A stretch of DNA of 64,000 nucleotides from DASQZK01 sp963771005. Lineage in GTDB: Bacteria; Bacteroidota; Bacteroidia; Bacteroidales; GCA-2748055. The first letter of the stretch is position 1; each line of letters begins with the position of its first letter. Made by a program: the position numbers and the translations under genes. Below, in pieces: positions 17,746-26,733 of this stretch. The stretch covers positions 1 to 64,000 of the forward strand of contig CAVYRO010000010.1 in assembly GCA_963771005.1 (NCBI GenBank). Reading direction: 5' to 3'. The notes beneath the pieces are model-generated. The model was not told where the DNA came from. It searched no databases and saw only the letters and a program-made list of their open reading frames with translations.

Positions 17746-18922
17746 AATAGGAATTTTACTGATATTTCTGTTAACAGGACGGTTTCATGCTTATTGCCAG
17801 GACAAATCAGACCTGGAGAAGCAGAAGAACGAGAATATTGAAAAAATAGAATACACGCGCAAACTTCTTGATCAGACCAAGGAGGAAAGACAAAGTTCCG
17901 TTAACCAGCTGAACATTATCCAAAAGGGCATTGATCACAGGATTTCCCTGATCGGAAATCTTGAGGAGCAGAATGAATCGATTGGGAATGAAATTAATGG
18001 GATCCGTTCAGAGATTGAAAAAAATTCTGCGAATATTGATAGGCTTAAACTTGAATATGCTTCCATTATTAAGAAGAGTTACCAGAACATGGATCCCGAA
18101 CTCCCGTTAATGTACATTCTCTCTGCCGAAGATATTAATCAGGGTTACCAGCGCCTTAAATACCTAAAATACCTTAATGAGTACAGAAGAGAGACCGTGG
18201 AAAGGATCAAAGACCTGAATGATTCATTGAATGCCCGGAAGATGCTTTTTGAAAGAAGAAAGAGTGAGCAGGTGCAAACGATATCTCAAATCAGGGAGGA
18301 GCAGGAAAAGCTTGACAGGGACAGGGAGAAGAAAAGCAAGGTAGTCGGTGAGCTTAAGCGAAAGGAAGGCAAGTTAATGGCTGAGATACGTAAGAGAGAA
18401 GCCGTACAGAAGGAAATCGAGGAGGAAATTAAAAGGATCATCGAAGAAGAGGCCAGGAAAGCTAAAGCTGCAAATAGTTCCGTGCTTATGACTCCTGAGG
18501 AAAGTCTGACCTCGGAGGAATTTGGAAAGAATATCGGAAGACTCCCATGGCCCACGGCACAAGGGATGATTATCGGGAAATTCGGGGAGCAGAATCACCC
18601 TGTTTTAAAAGGAATAAAAATTAAAAGCAATGGCATAGATATCGGAACAACAAACAATTCCGATGTCAGGGCTGTATTTAGAGGTACAGTTACAAAGGTA
18701 ATTGCAATATTGGGTACAAATTATACCGTTATTATTAAACATGGTAACTTCTGGACTGTTTATCAGAATATTGTTGATGTGAAAGTAAAAGCGGGAGATA
18801 AGGTGGAAGTTAAGCAACCGATAGGGAAAGTTTATACAGATTCTGACAATATTACCAAACTGCATTTCGAGATCTGGAAAGACAGGGTTGTTCTTGATCC
18901 CGCCCTATGGCTTAGTCACTAA
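17729..18922 (+). CDS. EnvC-like murein hydrolase activator (degenerate M23)
   Basis: The 397-residue protein has a signal peptide, a long coiled coil (about 25-250) and a C-terminal LytM/M23 domain (about 280-397), the EnvC/NlpD layout. The catalytic zinc ligands are mostly lost: IKSNGIDIG lacks the first His, YQNI replaces YAHL, and KLHFEIW has Lys for the first His of HxH. So it should activate an amidase at the septum rather than cut peptidoglycan itself. It starts with TTG 17729, inside the DUF4292 gene; this start gives a proper signal peptide and no better one exists. Confidence 0.9.
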   Translation: MKGFFKIGILLIFLLTGRFHAYCQDKSDLEKQKNENIEKIEYTRKLLDQTKEERQSSVNQLNIIQKGIDHRISLIGNLEEQNESIGNEINGIRSEIEKNSANIDRLKLEYASIIKKSYQNMDPELPLMYILSAEDINQGYQRLKYLKYLNEYRRETVERIKDLNDSLNARKMLFERRKSEQVQTISQIREEQEKLDRDREKKSKVVGELKRKEGKLMAEIRKREAVQKEIEEEIKRIIEEEARKAKAANSSVLMTPEESLTSEEFGKNIGRLPWPTAQGMIIGKFGEQNHPVLKGIKIKSNGIDIGTTNNSDVRAVFRGTVTKVIAILGTNYTVIIKHGNFWTVYQNIVDVKVKAGDKVEVKQPIGKVYTDSDNITKLHFEIWKDRVVLDPALWLSH

Positions 18923-18995
18923 CAAATTGAATAAAAAAGGAAACCTTTCGTATGGGATGTAGTATACATAGCAGTTAGCGCAACAATTCATTTCT

Positions 18996-19397
18996 ATGAA
19001 GAAAGTAATGAAAATACCATCAAAAATTGAAAATCTAAGATTAGTCGAGAAATTCGTTGATGATATTTCTGCCGAATTATCTCTTAGCGATGAGATTTAC
19101 GGAAATATCATGATCGCCACTCTTGAAGCTGCAAATAATGCTATTGTACATGGGAATTCCCTTCAGGAGGACAGGATGGTCGAGATCGATATGGAAAATG
19201 AGGAAGATAATCTTCTTGTAATTATCAAGGATGAAGGACAGGGATTCGATTATGCGCATGTACCGGATCCCACGGCCCCTGAAAATATTGAAAAAATTAA
19301 CGGGAGAGGGATTTTTCTTATGCAAAAGCTTTCTGACGGAATTGAATTTTTATCCAATGGATCCATGGTAAAGCTGACTTTTAATACCCGGTTTTAG
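18996..19397 (+). CDS. RsbW-like ATP-binding protein (HATPase_c_2)
   Basis: The 133-residue protein is a stand-alone GHKL ATPase/serine kinase of the anti-sigma type. It has the N box LEAANNAIVHGN, the G1 box VIIKDEGQGFD and the G2 region NGRGIFLMQKLSDGIEF. In Firmicutes such kinases phosphorylate anti-anti-sigma (STAS) proteins and bind sigma factors. In Bacteroidota single copies occur without sigma-B, and their partner is not known. No STAS or PP2C gene is in the window. Its last base is the first base of ybeY (TAGTG), implying coupling. Confidence 0.88.
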   Translation: MKKVMKIPSKIENLRLVEKFVDDISAELSLSDEIYGNIMIATLEAANNAIVHGNSLQEDRMVEIDMENEEDNLLVIIKDEGQGFDYAHVPDPTAPENIEKINGRGIFLMQKLSDGIEFLSNGSMVKLTFNTRF

Positions 19398-19846
19398 TGC
19401 CCGTATACTTTTATAATGAAGAATCTGATTTCCTGCCGAAGCATAAAAACGAGATTAAGAAATGGATAAAGAGCGTTGCGGCTTCTTACCGGAAGATCAC
19501 CGGTGATATTAATTTTGTTTTTACCAATGACCATACCCTTCTGAAGATCAATCAAACCTACCTTGATCATCACGATCTTACGGATATCATTACCTTCGAT
19601 TATTCAATACGGGAAACTCTGAACGGTGATATTTATATCAGCGTAGATAGGGTTTTGGAAAATTCGACCATTTTCGATGAAAGTTTTAATCGGGAATTAA
19701 AGCGTGTGATTATCCACGGAATTCTTCATCTCGCCGGCTTAAAAGATAAAACAGAAAGCGAAAAAACGCAAATGCGGAGGGCTGAAGAACTTGCGCTTTC
19801 CTCTGTAGACGCGTCTCATTATCGTTTAATCACTTATTTATATTGA
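19397..19846 (+). CDS. ybeY: endoribonuclease YbeY
   Basis: YbeY is a zinc RNase needed for 16S rRNA 3'-end maturation and ribosome quality control. The 149-residue protein has the family region TYLDHHDLTDIITFDYS and the metal site HGILHLAGLKDK. The canonical motif HGxLHLxGYDH ends with a third His, here replaced by Lys, as I remember for other Bacteroidota YbeY. It starts with GTG at 19397, sharing one base with the previous stop codon. Confidence 0.93.
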   Translation: MPVYFYNEESDFLPKHKNEIKKWIKSVAASYRKITGDINFVFTNDHTLLKINQTYLDHHDLTDIITFDYSIRETLNGDIYISVDRVLENSTIFDESFNRELKRVIIHGILHLAGLKDKTESEKTQMRRAEELALSSVDASHYRLITYLY

Positions 19847-19857
19847 AATTAAATAAT

Positions 19858-19865
19858 TAACTTTG
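19858..19865 (+). promoter_or_regulatory. -7 element for mnmG
   Basis: TAACTTTG matches TAnnTTTG and ends 16 bases before the mnmG ATG at 19882, giving a leader of roughly ten bases. No TTG is seen at the expected -33 spacing. Confidence 0.4.
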
Positions 19866-19881
19866 CATCAAATCGGATAGG

Positions 19882-21756
19882 ATGTTGCAAGAGTATGATA
19901 TTATAGTTGTGGGTGCAGGGCATGCCGGGAGTGAAGCTGCCGCTGCTGCTGCCAATATGGATTGCCGGGTGTTGCTTATTACTATGGATATGACCAAAAT
20001 TGCCCAGATGAGTTGCAATCCAGCCATGGGCGGCGTGGCAAAAGGGCAAATAGTAAGGGAGATCGATGCCCTGGGCGGATACTGTGGGAGAGTGACCGAT
20101 GCCTCTATGATCCAGTTCCGATTGCTGAACCGGTCGAAAGGACCCGCCATGTGGAGTCCACGCGCCCAGTGTGACAGGATGCTTTTCAGCATGAAATGGA
20201 GAGAGATGCTCGAAAATACAAGAAACCTGGATTTTTGGCAGGATATGGTCGTTTCCCTTTTTTTTGAAAATGACAGGCTGAGAGGAGTGAAAACAAGAAT
20301 GGGCATGATTTTCAGAGCACGTGCCGTCATTCTTACGAACGGTACTTTTGAGAACGGCCTGATGCATATCGGTTCAAACCGGATCCGGGGTGGAAGGGCG
20401 TCTGAACCTGCTTCGGAAGGGATCAGCGACCAGCTATCGAAGTACGGTTTTAAGGTAGGGAGAATGAAGACGGGAACACCTGCAAGGCTTGATGGTCGTA
20501 CAATCGACTTTAGCAAAATGGCAGAACAAAGAGGGGACGATGAAGGCAGAAAGTTTTCTTTTTTGGATTATGATGCTGACTATTCCAATCACAAGAGTTG
20601 CTATATCACTTACACAAACACTGATGTTCATTCGGAACTGATTACAGGATTTGAAGATTCCCCACTTTTCAATGGCTCCATTAAAGGTACGGGTCCAAGA
20701 TACTGTCCGAGCATTGAAGATAAGATACGGACTTTCGCTGATAAGGATATGCATCAGCTTTTCCTTGAGCCTGAAGGACTTACAACATTTGAGTATTATA
20801 TTAACGGATTTTCAAGCTCCCTTCCCCTGGATGTGCAGTATAAAGCACTCCGGAAAATAGCTGGATTGGAAAATGTAAAGATTTTCCGACCCGGATATGC
20901 TATAGAATATGATTATTACCCTCCGGTGCAATTAAGACATACTTTAGAAACCCGGCTTGTGGAGAATCTGTATTTTGCCGGGCAGATCAACGGGACTACC
21001 GGCTACGAAGAAGCCGGCGCCCAGGGTATAATGGCCGGGATCAATGCTGCAATGAAGATTCAGGAAAAAGGAGAATTTATCCTTGGTAGAGATCAGGCCT
21101 ATATTGGCGTACTGATTGATGACCTAATTACAAAAGGAGTGGATGAGCCCTACAGAATGTTTACCTCAAGGGCGGAATACCGGTTGCTTTTGCGCCAGGA
21201 TGATGCGGATGAAAGGCTTACTCCATTAAGTTTTAATATTGGACTTGCAGGAGAAGAACGGATAAAGCTATTGGAGAAAAAGATATCTACAAAAGAGAGG
21301 ATCCTTAAGCTGATCAACAATACGAGTGTTTCACCGGAAGACATTAATGAGATGCTTTTGGAAAAGGAAACCAGCCCGTTGAAGCAAAAGACAAAGGCCG
21401 TGGAATTGATAAGGCGTCCACAATTATCAATCAAAGATATTTTATTCATTATTCCGGAATTGAATTCATTACTTCAAGATTCAGGAAGTATCGGTAATGA
21501 GATACTGGAATCGGCAGAAATCTTCATTAAGTACGAGGGTTATATCGAAAGAGAAAAATTAATGGCCGGCAAGATCAAAAGACTGGAAGGAATCTCTATT
21601 AAACCGGGCATTGATTATAATATTCTAAAGTCGCTTTCCACGGAAGCCCGGCAGAAACTTACCCGGCAGAAACCGGATACTATCGGTGAGGCATCAAGAA
21701 TCAGTGGTGTATCCCCGGCCGACATCAGTGTTTTATTGCTATACATGGGAAGGTAA
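19882..21756 (+). CDS. mnmG: tRNA uridine-5-carboxymethylaminomethyl modification enzyme MnmG
   Basis: MnmG (GidA) with MnmE installs the carboxymethylaminomethyl group at U34 of certain tRNAs, using FAD, NADH and methylene-THF. The 624-residue protein has the FAD motif GAGHAG (11-16), SCNPAMGGVAKGQIVREIDALGG, the conserved CGRVTDASMIQFRLLNRSKGPA, GRASEPAS and FAGQINGTTGYEEAGAQG. Its C-terminal helical domain is complete. In many bacteria the gene sits near oriC; here a parS-like site lies right behind it. mnmE is not in the window. Confidence 0.98.
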   Translation: MLQEYDIIVVGAGHAGSEAAAAAANMDCRVLLITMDMTKIAQMSCNPAMGGVAKGQIVREIDALGGYCGRVTDASMIQFRLLNRSKGPAMWSPRAQCDRMLFSMKWREMLENTRNLDFWQDMVVSLFFENDRLRGVKTRMGMIFRARAVILTNGTFENGLMHIGSNRIRGGRASEPASEGISDQLSKYGFKVGRMKTGTPARLDGRTIDFSKMAEQRGDDEGRKFSFLDYDADYSNHKSCYITYTNTDVHSELITGFEDSPLFNGSIKGTGPRYCPSIEDKIRTFADKDMHQLFLEPEGLTTFEYYINGFSSSLPLDVQYKALRKIAGLENVKIFRPGYAIEYDYYPPVQLRHTLETRLVENLYFAGQINGTTGYEEAGAQGIMAGINAAMKIQEKGEFILGRDQAYIGVLIDDLITKGVDEPYRMFTSRAEYRLLLRQDDADERLTPLSFNIGLAGEERIKLLEKKISTKERILKLINNTSVSPEDINEMLLEKETSPLKQKTKAVELIRRPQLSIKDILFIIPELNSLLQDSGSIGNEILESAEIFIKYEGYIEREKLMAGKIKRLEGISIKPGIDYNILKSLSTEARQKLTRQKPDTIGEASRISGVSPADISVLLLYMGR

Positions 21757-21761
21757 AGATA

Positions 21762-21777
21762 TGTTCCACGTGGAACA
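21762..21777. promoter_or_regulatory. parS-like ParB-binding site
   Basis: TGTTCCACGTGGAACA is a perfect 16-bp palindrome, extended to 18 bp by A and T at 21761 and 21778. It matches the conserved chromosomal parS consensus TGTTTCACGTGAAACA except for the symmetric position 5 / 12 pair, which is known to vary. It lies 5 bases after the mnmG stop and 17 before the adenine deaminase ATG. A spurious frame across it reads MFHVEH, a familiar artefact of parS sequences. Confidence 0.8.
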
Positions 21778-21794
21778 TTTAAAATATATGCTCC

Positions 21795-23426
21795 ATGAAC
21801 AAGGCCCTGGAAATAAGCGGGAACCTCGTCGACATTTTTCAAGAATCAATTTATCCGGTCATTATCAGGATCAGAGAGGGCCGGATCCTGGAAATCCATA
21901 AAACGAAGGGAACATTTAGGGATTATATCTTGCCCGGACTTGTGGATTCACACATTCACATCGAAAGTTCAATGCTGACACCGGCTCATTTTGCTGAAGC
22001 TGCCGTGCAATTTGGAACGGTTGCCACTGTTTCGGATCCGCATGAAATTGCAAACGTTCTCGGCGTGGAAGGTGTGGATTTCATGATCAGGAACGGGAAC
22101 TCAGTTCCCTTCAAATTTTTTTTCGGGGCACCTAGCTGTGTTCCCGCAACGGGTAGCGAAACTTCGGGAGCTGTACTCAACGCGGAAGACGTATCACAGT
22201 TACTTAGCAGAAATGATATCTGGTTTCTTTCCGAAATGATGAATTTCCCGGGAGTAATTCATAGTGATCCCCAAGTCATGGCTAAACTTGCTTCGGCTAA
22301 AAATAACAGGAAAAAAATTGACGGACATGCTCCCGGACTTTCGGGTAAAGATCTGGATAAATATATTGGTTCGGGTATTCAAACAGATCATGAATCCTCC
22401 TCCTATGAAGAAGCACTCGAGAAGTTAAGTAAAGGAATGATTATCCAGATCCGGGAAGGAAGTGCAGCCAGGAACTTTGAGCATCTTTGGAAACTGATCG
22501 ATGAATATCCCGGGCAGGTGATGCTTTGCTCGGATGACTTGCATCCAAATGATTTGGTTAAGGGCCACCTCAACCGGCTACTTGCCCGGGGGATCGGGAA
22601 AGGGATCGATCTTTTTCATATCATTCAGGCTGTTACTAAAAATCCGGTTGAACATTATGGAATAAATGTCGGACTTCTCAGGGAAGGAGACCCGGCAGAT
22701 TTTGTCGTAATGAAAGATCTTGTAAATTTTAGTACCATGTCAACCTGGATTGACGGAAATCCTGTTTTTTCGGAAGGTAAGATCAATTTTAAAAGTACGG
22801 GTGACGGTACGCCGAATATATATTTTGTAAATGATCTCAACCGACAGGATCTGCAGGTTCCTGTTGCAGAAGGAAAGCTTAAAGTTATCGATGCGATCGA
22901 CGGGGAGCTTATAACACGGAAGCTGCTCATATCGCCCAGAGTGGAAAACGGGTTCGTAGTTTCCGATCCGGGAAACGACATTCTTAAAATCATTGTCCTG
23001 AACAGATATAAAAAGGAAAAACCTGCCGTGGGATTCATTCACAATTTCGGTCTTAAAAATGGCGCTCTTGCATCATCCATCGCTCATGACAGTCACAACG
23101 TGATCGCTGTAGGTACGGATGACAGCTATATACTTGAAATTATTGATTGGATCCATGATAACAGGGGCGGTATTGCCTTCCATGACGGAACTATTATTAC
23201 GGGGCTGCCTCTTCCTGTTGCCGGGATCATTTCCGGCAGGCCTGCTACAGAAACGGCCCGTTTGTATGAAAAGGTAAACAGGATGGCAAGAGAAGCGGGA
23301 ACAAACCTGCAATCTCCGTTCATGACACTCTCCTTTATGGCTCTCCTGGTTATCCCCGAACTGAAAATCGGAAATAAAGGTTTATTCGATGTCGGTTCTT
23401 TTCAACTTACATCCTTATTCGAATAG
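21795..23426 (+). CDS. ade: adenine deaminase
   Basis: This amidohydrolase deaminates adenine to hypoxanthine in purine salvage. The 543-residue protein has the metal-binding DSHIHIESSMLTP, the family sequence GTVATVSDPHEIANVLG, ETSGAVLNAEDV, DGHAPGLSGKDL, CSDDLHPNDLVKGHLNR and the C-terminal HDSHNVIAVGTD. It matches the Ade/AdeC family over the full length. It starts 17 bases past the parS-like site and ends 5 bases before uvrC, suggesting cotranscription. Confidence 0.96.
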   Translation: MNKALEISGNLVDIFQESIYPVIIRIREGRILEIHKTKGTFRDYILPGLVDSHIHIESSMLTPAHFAEAAVQFGTVATVSDPHEIANVLGVEGVDFMIRNGNSVPFKFFFGAPSCVPATGSETSGAVLNAEDVSQLLSRNDIWFLSEMMNFPGVIHSDPQVMAKLASAKNNRKKIDGHAPGLSGKDLDKYIGSGIQTDHESSSYEEALEKLSKGMIIQIREGSAARNFEHLWKLIDEYPGQVMLCSDDLHPNDLVKGHLNRLLARGIGKGIDLFHIIQAVTKNPVEHYGINVGLLREGDPADFVVMKDLVNFSTMSTWIDGNPVFSEGKINFKSTGDGTPNIYFVNDLNRQDLQVPVAEGKLKVIDAIDGELITRKLLISPRVENGFVVSDPGNDILKIIVLNRYKKEKPAVGFIHNFGLKNGALASSIAHDSHNVIAVGTDDSYILEIIDWIHDNRGGIAFHDGTIITGLPLPVAGIISGRPATETARLYEKVNRMAREAGTNLQSPFMTLSFMALLVIPELKIGNKGLFDVGSFQLTSLFE

Positions 23427-23431
23427 AGATA

Positions 23432-25246
23432 ATGACAGACATTTCCAAACCTGTAATAAGTGAAAGAGTAAGCAATCTGCCTGAAAAACCGGGTGTGTAC
23501 CAGTTCATGGATGAAAAGGGAAAGATCATCTATATAGGTAAAGCAAAATCCCTGAAAAAAAGAGTTTCGTCCTATTTCAATAAGCCATACCACGAAAACA
23601 ATAAAATCAGGATTCTTGTAAAAAGGACATATGATATCAGACATATCGTTGTGACTTCGGAATCTGACGCACTGCTTCTTGAGAATAACCTGATTAAAAA
23701 GTACCAGCCGAGATACAATATCAATCTGAAAGATGATAAAACGTTTCCCTGGATTTGCATCAAAAATGAAAGATTTCCGAGGGTGTTTTCCACAAGGAAA
23801 ATTGTAAAAGACGGTTCTTCCTACTACGGCCCCTATACCTCGGCGGCAACCGTGCGTACACTCCTGGCACTTATCAAGGAACTATATAAACTCCGGACAT
23901 GTAAATTAAATCTTACTAAAGAAAATATTTCCCAGGGGAAATTTAAAGTATGTCTTGAATTTCATATTGGAAATTGTAAAGGGCCATGTGAAGATCTTCA
24001 GACAGAAGAAGAATATAACATGACGATCAGCCAGATCCACGACATCCTGAAGGGAAATCTAAAACATGTGACCGGCTATCTTAAAAAACTTATGGATGAT
24101 TTTGCGAAGGGATACCAGTACGAGGAAGCTGAAAATATCCGGCAAAAGATCACAGCCCTTGAAAAATTTCAGATGAAATCCATGGTGGTCAGTCCCACAG
24201 TTCATAATATTGATGTTTTTTCCTTCGTAGATGATGAAAAGGATGCCTATGTGAATTTTCTGAAAGTGGTTAACGGGGCAATAATCCAGGCTCACACAGT
24301 TGAGATAAGTAAAAAACTGGATGAGCCGAAAGAAGAGATTCTGGAATATGCCATTACTGAAATCCGGCAGCGGCTTTTCAGTAATTCTAAGGAAATTATC
24401 CTTCCTTTTAAAGTGAGTACCCTACCCGAAAATACAAAAGCAGTGATTCCCCGGAAAGGCGATAAACTGAAGCTACTTGAGCTTTCCCAAAGAAATGCAA
24501 GGTATTTCATGATGGACAGTAAAAAACAAAAAGCTACGGCAGCTCCCGTCAGAGCAACCGAAAGAATCCTTACAACCCTGAAAAAAGATCTCCGCCTTAA
24601 ATCGCTTCCGGTCCATATAGAATGTTTTGACAACAGCAATATCCAGGGTTCAAATCCGGTTGCTGCTTGTGTGGTCTTTAAAAATACACGGCCGGAAAAA
24701 AGGGAATACAGACATTTCAATGTCAAATCCGTGACAGGTCCTGATGATTTCGCTTCGATGGCGGAAATTGTATTCCGGAGGTACGACCGAATGCTCAGGG
24801 AAGAAATTCCGCTGCCTCAGCTAATCGTGATCGATGGGGGCAAAGGACAACTGAATGCAGCAATGAAAAGCCTGGAAGCTCTCGGACTGAGAGGAGAGAT
24901 CGCGATCATCGGAATCGCAAAAAGGCTGGAAGAAATATACTTCCCAGATGACCCCGTGCCTCTTTACATCGATAAAAATTCGGAATCGCTGAAAGTAATC
25001 CAGCATATTCGAAATGAAGCCCACAGGTTTGGAATAACTTTCCACAGGCAAAAAAGATCAAATGCGATGATCAGCTCAGAACTCGACACGATTAAGGGAA
25101 TTGGCGATAAGAGCATCGAAAAATTGATTTCGTCCTTCGGTTCTATCCAGGAGATAAAAAATACCCCGAAAGAAAAAATAGAGGCTATAATCGGCAAAGC
25201 AAAGACCCAAATTCTTTTGGAGCAGTTAAAAATCCATAATCTGTGA
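23432..25246 (+). CDS. uvrC: excinuclease ABC subunit C
   Basis: UvrC makes both incisions in nucleotide excision repair with UvrA and UvrB. The 604-residue protein has the N-terminal GIY-YIG nuclease (GVYQF at 21, IIYIGKAKSLKKRV), the UVR domain near 205-240 (KLMDDFAKGYQYEEAENIR), the RNase H-like nuclease (HIECFDNSNIQGSNPVAA; LIVIDGGKGQLNAA) and a C-terminal helix-hairpin-helix pair (IKGIGDKSIEKLI). All are complete. It follows ade by 5 bases. Confidence 0.98.
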   Translation: MTDISKPVISERVSNLPEKPGVYQFMDEKGKIIYIGKAKSLKKRVSSYFNKPYHENNKIRILVKRTYDIRHIVVTSESDALLLENNLIKKYQPRYNINLKDDKTFPWICIKNERFPRVFSTRKIVKDGSSYYGPYTSAATVRTLLALIKELYKLRTCKLNLTKENISQGKFKVCLEFHIGNCKGPCEDLQTEEEYNMTISQIHDILKGNLKHVTGYLKKLMDDFAKGYQYEEAENIRQKITALEKFQMKSMVVSPTVHNIDVFSFVDDEKDAYVNFLKVVNGAIIQAHTVEISKKLDEPKEEILEYAITEIRQRLFSNSKEIILPFKVSTLPENTKAVIPRKGDKLKLLELSQRNARYFMMDSKKQKATAAPVRATERILTTLKKDLRLKSLPVHIECFDNSNIQGSNPVAACVVFKNTRPEKREYRHFNVKSVTGPDDFASMAEIVFRRYDRMLREEIPLPQLIVIDGGKGQLNAAMKSLEALGLRGEIAIIGIAKRLEEIYFPDDPVPLYIDKNSESLKVIQHIRNEAHRFGITFHRQKRSNAMISSELDTIKGIGDKSIEKLISSFGSIQEIKNTPKEKIEAIIGKAKTQILLEQLKIHNL

Positions 25247-25359
25247 TATTGAATCTAAATGGCTGATATACAGATAAATAAGGCATAATATTATACAGAT
25301 TGAGGTGCTGAGAATTCAATATTGGAACCGCTACTGTACATTGGCACATAAAAAATCAT

Positions 25360-25398
25360 CTATAGCGGTTTAAAAAAGAGGCTCCGCCGATAGTTTTT
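25360..25398 (+). terminator. possible intrinsic terminator downstream of uvrC
   Basis: CTAT-A-GCGG at 25360-25368 pairs with CCGC-CG-ATAG at 25384-25393 (small internal loop), and TTTTT follows at 25394-25398. It lies 114 bases after the uvrC stop. The stem is modest, so this is tentative. Confidence 0.4.
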
Positions 25399-25440
25399 GA
25401 TTCTAAGTGAACAGAGGTCAATCCCGGATAAAAATGAAAA

Positions 25441-26415
25441 TTATTTTTTTCGCTCAATGGTAAAATTAACCAGATGGGCGAGGGAGTCCCTGGAGGGATT
25501 TTGAGGAAAGGATTGAAGAATTTCCATAGCCCGTTCTTTGTAAAATCTCATCTTACCCTCGGCATATTCCAGCCCGTTGTATTTATCGACGAAATTCATC
25601 ACCTCATCAACCTTCCTTGCATTTTTATTCTGATGTCTGATGATATGGATTATTCTTCTCTTCTCCGATGTGTTACATTGCTGAAGAGAATAAATAAGCG
25701 GGAGGGTCATCTTCTTTTCTTTGATGTCATTACCGGTGGGTTTGCCGATCTTCCCATTGCGATCATAATCGAACAGGTCATCCTTGATCTGGAAAGCGAT
25801 CCCGGTATTTTCTCCGAAGAGCTTCATCCGGGAGATAGTGTCCTCATCCGTTGAAACCGCCCGCGCTCCGCTAGCCGTGCATGCGGCAATAAGGGCTGCG
25901 GTTTTCTTGCGGATGACATCAAAGTATTCATCCATGGTAATATCCAGCCTGCGGGATTTCCTGAGTTGCAGTAACTCGCCTTCACTCATCTCCCGTACCG
26001 CCTCGGAAACGATCTTTAAAAGTTCATATTCCTGGCGTTCCACGGAAAGAAGGAGCCCCTTCGACAACAGGTAATCACCGACAAGTACGGCAATCTTAGA
26101 TCTCCATAAGGCGTTGAGTGAAAAAAATCCGCGCCTCTCATAGGATTCATCAACAACATCATCATGTACCAGGGAGGCAGTATGAAGAAGCTCAATGAGT
26201 GATGCGGCTGTATAAGTCGAAGGATTAATGACGCCAAGCATAGAAGAGGTGAGAAGGACAAAGGTTGGCCTGAGCTGCTTTCCCTTCCGCCTCAGGATAT
26301 AGTTCGTGATGATATCCATCAACGGAACGGAACTTTTCATTACCGACTTAAAATGCTTTTCGAATTCTTTCAGTTCTCGCTTAACAGGCTCCCTGATCTG
26401 TTCTAAATCGCTCAT
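25441..26415 (-). CDS. polyprenyl (octaprenyl-type) diphosphate synthase
   Basis: A trans-isoprenyl diphosphate synthase that extends farnesyl-type primers with IPP, probably to make the menaquinone side chain. With the ATG at 26415 the protein has 324 residues. It shows GKQLRP (IPP binding), the first Asp-rich motif DDVVD (about 85-89), and the second, DDLFD (about 212-216), in QIKDDLFDYDRNGKIGKPTGND. The frame is open to a TTG at 26436, but the family starts near MSDLEQI. Product chain length cannot be told from sequence alone. Confidence 0.93.
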   Translation of the reverse strand: MSDLEQIREPVKRELKEFEKHFKSVMKSSVPLMDIITNYILRRKGKQLRPTFVLLTSSMLGVINPSTYTAASLIELLHTASLVHDDVVDESYERRGFFSLNALWRSKIAVLVGDYLLSKGLLLSVERQEYELLKIVSEAVREMSEGELLQLRKSRRLDITMDEYFDVIRKKTAALIAACTASGARAVSTDEDTISRMKLFGENTGIAFQIKDDLFDYDRNGKIGKPTGNDIKEKKMTLPLIYSLQQCNTSEKRRIIHIIRHQNKNARKVDEVMNFVDKYNGLEYAEGKMRFYKERAMEILQSFPQNPSRDSLAHLVNFTIERKK

Positions 26416-26733
26416 TAAAAATAACCTTTGTGACAAAGTTAATATTCCTTTAGTAAAATTCCTGTATTTTTCAGGCAGCGCTGTTATATTATTATCAGAA
26501 AAACTGCAATAATTTAGAATCAGAATGGAATCACCCGGCCGGATCCGGGTCTTCTTGTCGATAAAACTATGATATTTATTAGTATAATGGAAATCAGATT
26601 TACTTGTTAAAAAATTAACAATATTTAAAAAAGCTGACTGAAATCATTTTTTCCATTTAATATATTTATATATTTGTATTTGTTAAAATTTAATTTGTGA
26701 ATATAATAACACTGTTATAAATTGTTCAAGATC
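26416..26733. other. divergent intergenic region, polyprenyl synthase / arsR
   Basis: 318 bases without a gene. TAACTTTG on the minus strand (plus 26434-26441) is a -7 match 19 bases before the polyprenyl synthase ATG, set in a small CTTTG-TGA-CAAAG palindrome. On the plus strand TATATTTG at 26669-26676 is a -7 match 57 bases before the arsR ATG. A short ACCCGG/CCGGGT inverted repeat lies at 26533-26550. No ArsR-type operator dyad stood out. Confidence 0.4.

Noticed and set aside
21687..21901. Short frame reading MFHVEH across the parS-like site as a gene
   Set aside because: It overlaps mnmG and adenine deaminase in another frame, and this peptide is a known artefact of parS sequence.
26533..26550. 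ACCCGG/CCGGGT repeat as a terminator or operator
   Set aside because: Short stem, no T run, and it lies in the middle of a divergent region.
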